Position numbers and translations under genes: made by a program. Below, piece by piece: positions 1-9,186 of a DNA stretch of 64,000 nucleotides (position 1 is its first letter; every line of letters starts with the position of its first letter). The notes beneath the pieces are model-generated. The model was not told the origin of the DNA and ran no database searches. It saw nothing but the letters and a program-made list of their open reading frames with translations. The stretch is from Siphonodentalium dalli (Eukaryota; Mollusca; Scaphopoda; Gadilida; Siphonodentaliidae): NCBI GenBank assembly GCA_032622095.1, contig CP136067.1, positions 45,303,549-45,367,548 of the forward strand, given 5' to 3'.

Positions 1-376
1 TCACGTGCTCAGGTTCGGCGACACCAACACGGCAATATCGATGCAGCGGGCAGCACGCTTTTGTCCTTAGATTGTCGTTGATTGTCGTTGATTGTACAAT
101 AATACGCGGATCCCAGCTTGTATTGGGACCAGGTGGTTTCGCGAGACCAAGTCCTGACTTGGAACACCGGGATTATTAGGGTGGTCTAGACCAGATACCA
201 TAATTCAGCCGATAGTTGTCAATTCTGTCAAAAAAAGGTTTTGGACCGTCCGAAAAAAAAAACGACCACAAATAGATATAAAATGTATTCATAATAATTA
301 TCTGTCGTCAGTCGTTATGCGAAAGGTGTCTTGTATATATTATGATGGTGCTTGGCGGGCAATATATAAACCTCTC
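1..376. other. Unduplicated left flank, no gene seen
   Basis: This stretch has no counterpart elsewhere in the window. Three head-to-tail copies of a 10-bp word (ATTGTCGTTG type) sit near 71-96. Short open frames begin at 317 but run straight into a MITE at 500, so I do not call a gene. The segmental duplication starts at about 377, where the sequence becomes the same as that following the Z element at 32199. Confidence 0.5.
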
Positions 377-499
377 TATTATCCCAGTCTTTGTAAACAT
401 ACACTCAGATTCATACTGATACTATTTTTTATATGTGGGTATGTAGTTTACTCCAGACTGCTATTATCCCATCTTGGATGCGGAATATCAAAAATGTTA

Positions 500-758
500 T
501 TAACTGCTTCTATACTAAATGGATCCTTCCATTCAGTTATAAAAGTATACATTGGAGCTGTCTATTATTCATTTGGATGGGTGTTCATATAATAAAAGCA
601 GACAACAGAAAGAAAAATAAATATTACACACGAGCAGACTGATTCGTATTCATTGGGGTAAATGTTCAGATAATAAGTTCAACAAGTTTGTTGAACTTAT
701 TATCTGAACATTTCCTCAGGGAATTACTCGACAATGAATATTTATTATAGAAATCTCA
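500..758 (+). mobile_element. TTAA-type MITE X, copy X0
   Basis: The copy begins with TTAA followed by CTGCTTCTATACTAAATGG and matches the X3 copies at 14516, 22746, 30566 and 39116. Its middle is a hairpin (660-713) and its right end, near TATTATAGAAATCTC, is degenerate compared with X1 and X2. It belongs to the leftmost end of the duplicated block. Assignment to a TTAA-targeting group (piggyBac- or Kolobok-like) rests on the better-preserved X2 copy. Confidence 0.6.
660..713. repeat. Perfect 26-bp hairpin inside MITE X0
   Basis: Two perfectly complementary 26-bp arms (660-685 and 688-713) are separated by only GT. The same hairpin recurs in each X3 copy, starting near 14676, 22905, 30726 and 39276. 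In X2 the two arms have been pushed apart by a second, much longer palindrome. Confidence 0.9.
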
Positions 759-1119
759 CATAGCTTGAATCAAATTACTTGGTACAGTATTATATAAACT
801 TATAATATATAGGCATGTAGTTGGAGATGGGGTGTCAACACCTACGTTGAAAATCGCCAATTCTTCTTAGCAATATTTTGCTGAAAACTTGGTATTTAAT
901 AATATAATTTACCGTATTTTTGGAATGGTTAAAATGTCAATTTTACTTTACATCCGACTGCTTAAAAAATTCACTGTGTGTTTCCCATAATGTCATTTGT
1001 CAAAACGATATCCCATATTAAAAAACAAATTACTTTACGATCATAAATCAAAATAAAGTAGAATGATTTTCGCATATATGGTAATCCCGTATGGTTTCTA
1101 TAGCAACTTGCGTGCACAC

Positions 1120-1247
1120 TTGTTTGAAATTTGTGTCAACAACCCGAAAAAATAAATATCTCCACCTCTACTTATAATTTAATAATATTATAAGTAGAGG
1201 TTGAGATATTAATATTTTTCAGGGTTTTTGACACAAATTTCCAACAA
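1120..1247. repeat. 128-bp imperfect palindrome (hairpin N), unit 1
   Basis: The arms run from TTGTTTGAAATTTGTGTCAA to its complement at 1228-1247, with a second strongly paired core (CTCTACTTATAAT and ATTATAAGTAGAG) around an AT-rich loop near 1180. It is conserved in all five units (starts 15868, 24107, 32657, 41207). It is probably a small foldback element; no target duplication was seen. Confidence 0.8.
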
Positions 1248-1426
1248 CTGTGCTTGTGTGGGGCACCGATAATGATGTAACATAAAATAACTCAGAGTTC
1301 ACTACACAGTTAACAACGACGCACAACTAATAGAACAAGAATAAAAGAAACCCACAACCACACATAAGACACATGCATTTATTTATAAGATTCATCTGGT
1401 TTTACACATATATCAATCAGGCATGT

Positions 1427-1651
1427 TTAAAGGTACTCAATCCGATCAGAGGGTCCTATATTACTATTTCTTTGGCTTTGGGGGTAAAAAATATTTGATT
1501 CGAGTCGAGGAACCCACCCATCAAAGCTCAGAGTGATTAGATATCGATTTTTGAAATCTATTAATTTTCGGATATGTAGCCCATAAGTTGGCAGAACACG
1601 TGATCAAAACGGACAAATTGCTGTTGTAAGATGGATAACTCTAAAATCAAG
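1427..1651 (+). mobile_element. MITE W, left half only, unit 1
   Basis: It starts with TTAA then AGGTACTCAATCCGAT, the terminal inverted repeat seen on both ends of the complete copy at 54377-54798. Homology to that copy, read in reverse, continues to the GGATAACTCTAAA word and then stops, so the right half is missing. The same truncated copy is in every unit (starts 16173, 24412, 32962, 41512), so the truncation predates the duplication. Confidence 0.75.
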
Positions 1652-1728
1652 TGGGTATTATTGTTAATAGTAAGCACTTGATTTTTCATGACGGGAACTG
1701 CGCTGGTACAGTGTTAAAGATCCTGTGC

Positions 1729-2582
1729 CAGTGCATTCTCTTATATATGCGAGTTTACCATATGGAGCCTCGCACATACACACTAAATTCAAAGTTTCTA
1801 AATTAACCCGAAAAGCAGTAAACTTTTACTACTTTGTCTAGTTCTAATTCATCCCTCTACCTTGGGACGTTATTTTTACTACCTAGTGGGTAGTTAAAAA
1901 TTCAAATACCTTGAGTAGTCAAATTAACTGCCTGTCGAATATACAAGATGGAAATCTAAATCTGTGGATAATGGTGACAAAACCTGTGATATTTGCGGTG
2001 ATGGCACGGGTGATGAATACCATTTTATTATTATTTGCAAAGAACTACAGATAATTCGAGCAGACTATATCCCGAAATATTACTGGGAGAATCCCACGAA
2101 AGAAAAATTCGAAAGACTATTATCTTTGGAAAATCAACTATTACTGAAAAAAGTTAGTATTTTTATCAAATTGGCATCAAGAAAATTAAAATATGACTGA
2201 GCCGATTATTCCAAATTGAAAAACGTGTGATTAAGTGCATTATTTATATCCGTGAATAATTATTTCAGGCAAAATATTATGATAATGATATTATAAAGGA
2301 TTAAATTATAATATAATATATATAAGATATTATAATACATATTACGATATATTTATACATATATCATATTATATATTAATATATGTATGATTGTGTAACA
2401 ATTGTTTTTTTGTGACCTATTGTAAATATTGTAAATATTGTATATATGTTATAGCATGTTTCGCCTTAATTGACGACTTTGCAATAAACAATCAATCAGA
2501 ATCAATCAATCAGGGGATATTTTAACCACCGAACAGGAGGCTAATTTTTAACTATTTTGTGTATATATAAGAGAATGCACTG
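1729..2582 (+). mobile_element. Foldback element V, unit 1, split by a LINE
   Basis: The left end CAGTGCATTCTCTTATATA (from 1729) is matched in inverted orientation by the right end ending at 2582. Without the inserted LINE fragment (1931-2512) the element is about 275 bp, as in unit 2. A partial relative of the end sequence lies near 57510. No clear target-site duplication flanks it. Confidence 0.65.
1931..2512 (+). pseudogene. 5'-truncated LINE, C-terminus of reverse transcriptase ORF and 3' tail
   Basis: Reading from 1931 in frame to the stop at 2200, the translation starts LPVEYTRWKSKS and continues with CDICGDGTGDEYHF, the C-terminal Cys/His knuckle typical of non-LTR retrotransposon polyproteins (LPxExxRW ... 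CxxCx(n)DExHFxxxC). A 3' UTR, an AATAAA signal at 2483-2488 and a short tandem tail of ATCA repeats follow. The block is absent from the other four units, where sequence runs uninterrupted through the site, so it is an insertion confined to unit 1. I cannot assign the clade (CR1/L2/Jockey-like) with certainty. A few target bases seem lost and no duplication was seen. Confidence 0.8.
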
Positions 2583-2644
2583 ACTTGCAAGGTCAACATC
2601 GAGGTTGGGAGTTAAAGTTATATGTTTATAATACGTTTATTATA

Positions 2645-2866
2645 TTGACCTATTCAATACTAAATATATAACAGTATATATTGAAATGGTCTATTATTAA
2701 TTTGGCGGGGTGTTACGGTAATAAAGCAGACGGCAGACATATGGAAAGATAATACAAGAGCAGAATTATTCATTTTCATCGGCGGGAAACGTTCAGAAAA
2801 TAAGTTAAAACAACGCCAAGGTATCTAACTACTCGTCCAATGAGTGTTTAGTATAGAAAGGGTTAA
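2645..2866 (+). mobile_element. TTAA-type MITE X1, unit 1
   Basis: The right end TTTAGTATAGAAAGGG is followed by TTAA (2863-2866). The left end, TTGACCTATTCAATACTAAA, is a decayed inverse of it. The interior is a diverged match to X2 and X3, with shared GCAGACRRCAGA and GGTCTATTATTA words. It is the most decayed of the three X copies per unit. Confidence 0.65.
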
Positions 2867-3808
2867 ACAAATCAGAATGCTTCTGCCGATAATGTTAAAT
2901 GTAAAATGTCAATTTGTAAAAATGCGTTCACGGTGGGCACAGCTGATATATCGTACAAAGTTTTTAAAACTAGGCGAGTCAGTGTTGTCAACAAACGCCG
3001 CGGTTGTGCATTTGTCACGAACAATAACTCTAAAATGTAGACAACGTTGAATATGCTCAGACACGGATCGCTGCGTATTTACGCATTCATTAATTTGCAA
3101 TAGCTGGAATCGATATGATCAAGTCACTCTACATTATTTTTCATAGTAACCAAATAGAAATGAAAGCATTACTTGTAAAATAATAACAAATACATTTTCT
3201 GGCAAATATTGTAATTAGTAAGATTTTGTTACCTTGAAAAGTACGGATGTGCATATTTGTTTATGTTATATTTTTAATACGGTGGCATGCTGGTATTGAT
3301 CATTTGATCGGCGAAATTTCAATACCTTCCTATTCACCCACTATTCAGTCGAAATGGCAAAACAAAATTTAATTTGGCTAAACTTTTGGCCAAAATTTGT
3401 TTTACCCCAAAATCGGAAACCTTATTCAAAAACGCAAAATTGGTTTTGTAACGGGAGCGAAATGAGAATCAAATTTATAGTGTGATCATCTGCTAATTGA
3501 TTATGTGATACAGCTTAACGGGTAACAGAAGGCACTCATGGCGGTGCACTGACTATCAAACATTGTAATAAGACAGTAAAGAGGATTAGCACTAATGAAT
3601 CCTTTGTCTGTCATAATTGTGGATGGTGGATAGTGGTATATTGTCAAGTAACAATGGTTGGATTAAAGAAGTCTGACACGGTATTTGAAGGTATGGACAT
3701 ATATATAGAATGTTAGATGCTAAATAAAACCAAAATATCCATTAAATGTGAGACCAGAAATGAGGATTTAATTTGGGTAAAGTTTTTTTAAATTGAATTT
3801 TTTTTTTT
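2867..3808. other. Unit-specific non-repeat stretch downstream of exon B
   Basis: No mobile element was recognised. Overlapping open frames on both strands (2844-3100) have no recognisable domain. On the minus strand, an ATTAAA word at 3767-3772 lies 37 nt after the exon B stop and could be its polyadenylation signal. A minus-strand word resembling a 5' splice site (TTCAAG|GTAACA, near 3230) is preceded by a short ATG frame, too short to call. Confidence 0.4.
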
Positions 3809-4188
3809 TTAGAATTGGCTAAACAAATTGCCAATATATTTCGGCCCAGCGTGAATACTGTCAGCCAATATTCGCTGAGACTGTCTGAAGTTCGTACATG
3901 TGTGCTGCTGCATTTTGCCACAATAGGCATACATATTTAAAACAGTGGGTGCATATTCAGTGTAGTATAAGTTATTATTCCAGATTTCCAAAATATTCCT
4001 CAATTGTGTATAGATGTCTTGTTCTCTTTTCTCAACCTTCCCGCACTTTTTGTGGCAGGTGTCACAGCAAGTGTTTACGAGAGCGCTGTTCGGGCTGCAG
4101 TATTCCAAACAGTCTGCTGCGGTATCCAGTTGGCTCATACGCCTCAAACAAATTGAATCTTTCAGTGAACCGTTACCAAATGGACACC
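3809..4188 (-). CDS. Cysteine-rich secreted peptide gene, unit 1, terminal exon B
   Basis: Read on the minus strand, a 3' splice site (ATATACCTTTTCAG) ends at 4189 and the exon opens in phase 1 (two bases, then TGT). The frame starts CPFGNGSLKDSIC and has eight cysteines spaced C-x11-C-x12-C-x3-C-x9-CC-x2-C-x3-C, then CGKVEKR with a dibasic KR, and stays open for 125 residues to a stop at 3809. The eight-cysteine core aligns with exon B' at 54845-55098. The spacing recalls ShKT/PLAC-type extracellular modules, but I cannot name a family. The tail after the KR differs between units through small indels, so its end is uncertain. In this unit the partner exon A (7476-7595) carries a stop, so the gene is probably non-functional unless that exon is skipped. 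Confidence 0.7.
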
Positions 4189-4215
4189 CTGAAAAGGTAT
4201 ATTAATTAAGCCTTG

Positions 4216-4830
4216 TATATATAGACTAGAAGGTGACCGACTTCGTCCGGGCTTTGCCCTTGAATTGTCCATTTTCAAGGTCAAGGTCAAGTGGGGTCAC
4301 GATTTGACCAGTCCAAATCACTGCCCGGACAAAAGTACCCGACAAACGTGCCCGTCGAAATCCATCCGGTTTTACCCGATTTGACCTTGAATTTATTATT
4401 TTGAAGGTCAAGGTCAGGTCGGGGTCACGATTTGACCCGTCCAAAACACTCAATTGCAAAAGTACCCCCATGTATCAAATTTCGTCGAAATCCCATCAAA
4501 ATTGGCGATTTGACCTTGAATTGACCCGATTTCAAGGTCAATGTCACGTCGCACGGATAAATGAATATGCTTATGAGACTCCCCATACGAATGTACCCCC
4601 GCATACCAAGTTTCATTGAAATCCCGTAATATTTGGGCGTTTGACCTTGAAATTACCCGATTTCAAGGTCAATGTCACGTCGCACGGACAAATTAATAGG
4701 CCTATGCCCGTTCCCGGCCGAAAATACCCCCACATACCAAGTTTCATCGAAATCGGCTCGGTCGTTTTCGAGTTCATCGCGAACACACAGACACACAGAC
4801 ACACAGACAGATCTTCCAAAATATATAATA
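4216..4830 (-). repeat. T-family repeat monomer, unit 1 (first)
   Basis: About 600 bp made of four to five diverged ~130-bp subrepeats. Each has a GAAACTTGGTATGTGGGG-like word on the minus strand and pairs of TGACCTTGA/TCAAGGTCA. Its head, on the minus strand, is an AGATCTGTCTGTGTGTGTG tract. It occupies the exon A to exon B intron and its edge lies about 30 bp from the exon B 3' splice site. Long open frames here arise because the subrepeats rarely contain stops; I do not call them genes. Confidence 0.85.
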
Positions 4831-6005
4831 GACTAGCAGGGTAGCCCGCCACCGGCGGCTTGTCCGAAACATGACATTTTTTGTTTTTCAATGAGTTAAT
4901 TGTGACATTTGTTTATATTTTTTTTTAATTTTTAGCTCCACGCGTTTCAATAAGAAAAAATTGTACCCGGTAGCTCCACCCGTTTCCGAGATCTGGTCTG
5001 CGCATGCGCGAAGCTGGCGTCGCACGGGCTCGGCGACCCGATCAAATTTGTACCCGGCCCAAGATACATTCACATAGCAAATTTCAAGTCGATAGCTCCA
5101 CCCGTTTCCGAGATCTCGTCTGCGCATGCGCTGCACGGGCGTCGCATGGGCTCGGCGACCCGATAAAATTTGTACCCGGTGCAAGATACATTCACATAGC
5201 AAATTTCAGGTCGATAGCTCCACCCGTTTCCGAGATCTGCCTTTCTGCATAATATTTCGAGCGATAAAATTGCATTGAAATGTCAGACTCCCATCGTGAA
5301 CCTCAACACGAAGTAAACACGTGTTTCGAGCGATAACATTGCATTGAAATGACTCCCATCGTGAACCTCAAGACGACGTAAAACACGTGTTGCGTTCTAG
5401 GAAATGCACTCAATGCAGATGCTAATAACGTTGACTTCGTATATATATATATAATGACGTTATTAACCCCGGCCGTGCCGTTTGGGCTGATTTTTATGAC
5501 TGGGAGTGGAGTACGGGTGCTCGGAGCTTCTGGAAAACGCGTGGACGACATCGTATGGGTTGTTTTACCTTTAGATAGGAAGTTTGAGCTCAATCTGTCC
5601 AGCCGTTCCCGTCCTAATGTATATTTCGAGCGATAACAATTGTCAGACTCCCATCGTGAACCTCAACACGAAGTAAACACGTGTTTCGAGCGATAACATT
5701 GCATTGAAGTCAGACTCCCATCGTGGACCCCCAAGACGACGTAAACACGTGTTTGTTCCGGTATAACTTTGGAGACTCTGACTTCATATATATATATAAT
5801 GACGTTATTAACCCCGGCCGTGCCGTTTGAGCTGATTTCGATGACTGGGAGTGGATAAAGGGTGCTCAGAGCTTCTCGAAAACACGATTACGGCGGTGTC
5901 GGTGGGATTTTACACTTACATACGAAATTTGATCTCAATCTGTACACGCGTTTTGGATTCTATGAAGTACACACACACACACATATATACGAAGTCTCAA
6001 AATAT
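4831..6005. repeat. Composite repeat block S, only in unit 1
   Basis: This 1.2-kb block interrupts the T array only in unit 1. It contains two copies of a ~116-bp repeat (about 4971-5235) beginning AGCTCCACCCGTTTCCGAGA, then repeated segments with CGAGCGATAACATTGCATTG and ACACGTGTTT words, and two copies (about 5441-5640 and 5785-5950) around an ATATATATAATGACGTTATT core. It ends in an (AC)n tract. The architecture, a diverged short-period repeat closed by an AC tract and an AT-rich edge, resembles that of T, but the sequence is different. Confidence 0.7.
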
Positions 6006-6646
6006 ATAGTATAGACTAGAAGGTGACCCGACTTCGTCCGGGCTTTGACCTTGAATTGTCCATTTTGAAGGTCAAGTGGGGTCACGATTTGACCAGTCCA
6101 AAAACACTGCCCGGACAAAAGTACCTGACAAACGTGCCCGTTGAAATCCATCCGGTTTTACCAGATTTGACCTTGAATTTATCATTTTGAAGGTCAAGGT
6201 CTGGTCGGGATCACGATTTGACCCGTCCAAAACACTCAATTGCAAAAGTACCCCCATGTATCAAATTTCGTCGAAATCCCATCAAAATTGGCGATTTGAC
6301 CTTGAAGTTACCCGATTTCAAGGTCAAGGTCACGTCGCACGGGCAAATGAATATGCGTATGAGACTCGCCATAAGAAAGTACCCCCACATACCAAGTTTC
6401 ATCGAAATCCCGTGATATTCGGGCGTTTGACCTTGAAATGACCCGATTTCAATGTCAAGGTCACGTCGCACGGACAAATTAATAGGCCCATGCCACCCGC
6501 CGGCCGAAAATACCCCCACATACCAAGTTTCATCGAAATCGGCTCGGCCGTTTTCGAGTTCATCGCGAACACACAGACACACACACAGACACACAGACAC
6601 ATGTGCAGACACACAAACAGATCTTCCAAAAAATATAATAGATTAA
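6006..6646 (-). repeat. T-family repeat monomer, unit 1 (second)
   Basis: Second T monomer of unit 1, same orientation as the first, ending in a long interrupted (AC)n/(AG)n tract near 6570-6620. Many overlapping TGACCTTGA and TCAAGGTCA words are visible. Open frames of 60-133 codons on both strands are by-products of the repeat. Confidence 0.85.
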
Positions 6647-7475
6647 GTTAAAGGCCCACTTAATTTTCGAGTCGCCGATTTTTTTAATAGTGACTTGATA
6701 TACGGTTGTAATAACAATATATGCCGTAAAATATAATTAAAATACTATAATTCATCACAGAAGATGCTCATAGAGAAATAGAAAACAGCTGAGTTATTCC
6801 CCGTCCATCGAAAATAATACACTTTTTACTACAAACGATATTGAGATTCGAAAGTCAAACTTCGCCAATTTCATATTTTTTTGTTTTAAAATAGTGGCAT
6901 GACTTCGCTGTGACTTAGTAAGTTTCTGAACTCCCAGGGAATATTTGACCCATAGCTGGACCTCAAATATTTCTAACCGTTAAAGATGGTCTCTTTTCCC
7001 AGAAAGATTTTTTATAGATTCCGGGGAATAAAATAATCGATATAAATCGAGGACATCTGTCAATCTGTCAATCAGTTTCTATCAATTACTATATAAATTT
7101 TATTTATAATTTATTATCACATCCAAGGGACAATTTATGGGCTATTTTTTAGAACAGAATTCCGTGCAAAAACATTCAGAGAATACCAAAAAGCGTACCA
7201 AGAAGGACAACTATATCTTGTTAGCAACCTCGATTACGGCAATTTGTTTTTCAGCAACAGAAATTTATAACGATCGAAATAAAACCACTTTATTGTGCCT
7301 TTATAGACAAATAATATACCAATATCAGTGTATCTTTATTTTAATCACAAAGCAGCTATTCGTAGTCTTGAAATCACGATTTATAATGTTGTAAATGTGG
7401 ACCGGAAGATCGATAGACCATCTTTAATTGTAATCGTGAATTTGCGCAACCTTTCTATTACTAAAGCAGTGTTAC
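6647..7475. other. Intron sequence between exons A and B, unit 1
   Basis: This is unit-specific sequence with no recognised repeat. A plus-strand open frame at 7137 lacks any recognisable domain and overlaps the intron inferred for the minus-strand gene. The segment is conserved in all units, as expected if it was copied with the gene. Confidence 0.4.
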
Positions 7476-7595
7476 CTTTGCCGTGCTTCTTCACCCCCTC
7501 CTTTGCAGCTTTTGCGCAGTATTTTGCACAGGCGGCCCTTACTTTCGGTGCATGACAATAGCGTGGCTACATTCTCTTAGCGCAAAACTTCATAT
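7476..7595 (-). pseudogene. Cysteine-rich peptide gene, unit 1, exon A with premature stop
   Basis: On the minus strand a strong 3' splice site (TATTCTTCCGTTTTGCAG) precedes a 120-nt exon that closes at CAAAG|GTAACA. Both flanking introns are in phase 1. The cysteine pattern C-x8-C-x8-C-x3-C is the same as in units 3-5, but the codon after the second methionine (plus positions 7567-7569) is TAG instead of AAG, so translation would stop a third of the way in. Because the exon is a whole number of codons and symmetric, skipping it would keep the frame; this is an inference with no transcript evidence. Confidence 0.7.
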
Positions 7596-7697
7596 CTGCA
7601 AAACGGAAGAATAATCTGGGTGTTGAATACAACTTTTGGAAATTTCCAAACTAACATCGCCTATACAGTGTTTATGGGTGGAAAATTCCAACTGGTT

Positions 7698-8215
7698 CAC
7701 CCCTGGTCAAGTGGTCCTGCTGATCTGCCATGATGTTGGGTGTCATGTTGAATTGCTACATACATCATGCTGGTAGGGCAAACTGATGCCGTTACGAAAA
7801 GTACCGTTATTTTTTCTAAAGTCATGATTTTCTCGATGTTTGGCTAATACGAGAGTTTTGAGGAAAAGCCAGTGTCTTTCATTAATATATATATATATAT
7901 ATATCTTTGAAAAAATTAATAATAGCTGTGCTGGTGTTTGCAAAACGACATGAATAACCATCTTGATTATAGTCGTGCAACAACTACTACCACCAGTATT
8001 ACAATATTGCGCAATATATATGTTTTTGAATGTATACACGTAATACACACACAATGGATTTTCCTGGATATTTTCAGATTTTCCGAACACATGACAACTT
8101 AAAAAACTAACGGTACTTTTTCTTAACAGCACCAGATTGCCCCAACAGAATCGTAGCAATTCGGCAGGACTCACCAGCATCGTATCACATTAGCAGGACC
8201 ACTTAACCAGGGGTG
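7698..8215. mobile_element. Inverted-repeat element U, unit 1
   Basis: The two ends begin CACCCCTGGT(C/T)AAGTGGTCCTGCT on opposite strands and remain paired, with mismatches, for over 100 bp each. The centre has an (AT)n run near 7885-7905. It is a diverged foldback/MITE lying about 100 bp upstream of exon A on the gene's strand. An open frame of 145 codons covers its minus strand but simply follows the two arms. No target-site duplication is obvious. Confidence 0.7.
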
Positions 8216-8560
8216 TGATTGCTATATTTCGGTCCAAAAATTATGACCGAAAGAAGGAAGCTATTCGAATTCGAAAAACAACCAATTTCACACCAATACG
8301 TGTACTAGTTAGGATATTCAACTTACTTTTCGTCGGAATATTCCAACTAACAATGTATTAGTGATAGAATTCCCAATGTCGGTTCATGCTGGGGGTTAAC
8401 CATTTCTATACTAAATTGATTCTCCCAGTCAGTTAAAGGTGTACATCGGAATGGTCTAATGTACAGGTAATATTAACAGACGACAGATAAATAAAAGTAC
8501 AGATGGAGTCCTATGTATTGAGAGAATGTTTAGATAATAAGTTTAACAAACTATATATAT

Positions 8561-8769
8561 GTAATGCCTTAATTAATCTACTGCTTAACCACAGCAGAAT
8601 TATGGGTAACTTTTCAGGATTTAGTCGGAAATATGGCCTGTTGCCATTCATCGGAAAGCTCCCGGGGAGAGCTTTCCGATGAATGGCAACAAGCCATATT
8701 TCTGACTAAATCCTGAAAAGTTACCCATAATTCTGCTGTGGTTAAGCAGTCGATTAATTAGGGCATTAC
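8561..8769. mobile_element. Near-perfect 209-bp palindrome P inside MITE X2, unit 1
   Basis: The arms of about 103 bp run from GTAATGCCTTAATTAATC to its complement at 8769 with only a few mismatches, meeting at CTCCCGGGGAGAG around 8665. It sits in the loop of the X hairpin, between TTTAACAAA and TTGAACTTATTATCTG. AT-rich flanks hint at a TA target, not proven. Confidence 0.85.
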
Positions 8770-8824
8770 TGTATATTGGCGTTTCTTGAACTTATTATCT
8801 GAACATTTCCTATGGGATAACTAC

Positions 8825-9144
8825 TGCTGAAGGGGTCACTTTCACACAAAAAAAGTGCTGAAGGGTACACAGGGTTTGAAAATGTGCTGAAGGGTACGCA
8901 GGGTTTGTGATCGGCACGACCACCGTTACTTAAATTGTGTTTATGAATGTCTGGCGCCCATTATAGCAGTTTGTTTTCAGTACATTTTAATATTCATTGG
9001 AACGTAAACAATTATTCTCTAACAGAAATCATGGCAGATACGAAAACTGAACTGAACATTTCATAACCTGTGTACCCTTCAACACATTTTGAAAAACCTG
9101 TGTACCATTCAGAACTTTTTTTTGTGAGAGTGACCCCTTCAGCA
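8825..9144. mobile_element. MITE Y, unit 1, with 7-bp target duplication
   Basis: It has inverted ends of about 85 bp, starting TGCTGAAGGGGTCACTTTCAC and ending with its complement CCCCTTCAGCA. The whole is flanked on both sides by TAACTAC (8818-8824 and 9145-9151). The uninterrupted target CTAACTACTCG is still visible in the X1 copy near 2825, which supports the call. A 7-bp duplication does not fix the superfamily. Confidence 0.85.
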
Positions 9145-9186
9145 TAACTACTCGTCTATTATGATTTAGTATATAGGACGGGTTAA

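Larger units (their letters stand above)
8396..9186 (+). mobile_element. TTAA-type MITE X2, unit 1, carrying two nested insertions
   Basis: The left end is TTAA-CCATTTCTATACTAAA (8396 onward). The right end is a TTTAGTATATAGGACGGG-like inverse, then TTAA (9183-9186). TTAA flanks plus a CC(C/A)TTTCTATACTAAA inverted repeat are what piggyBac- or Kolobok-mobilised MITEs show. Its central hairpin has been split by palindrome P (8561-8769), and element Y (8825-9144) has inserted in its right part. The 60-bp satellite starts immediately after the right TTAA. Confidence 0.8.

Noticed and set aside
2844-3100. Overlapping conserved open frames on both strands after X1
   Set aside because: Present in all units only because the units were copied; no recognisable domain, and one overlaps the MITE end.
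4216-6646. Many 60-133-codon open frames over T repeats (FDETWYVGVFSAG-like and MKLGMWGYF-like)
   Set aside because: They appear on both strands in every T copy, follow the ~130-bp subrepeats and include the AC/TG tracts; no start, splice or domain evidence.
7743-8180. 145-codon minus-strand frame and a perfect-looking donor CTG|GTGAGT near 8171
   Set aside because: Both lie in the arms and AT-rich centre of inverted-repeat element U; no acceptor or exon upstream could be supported.
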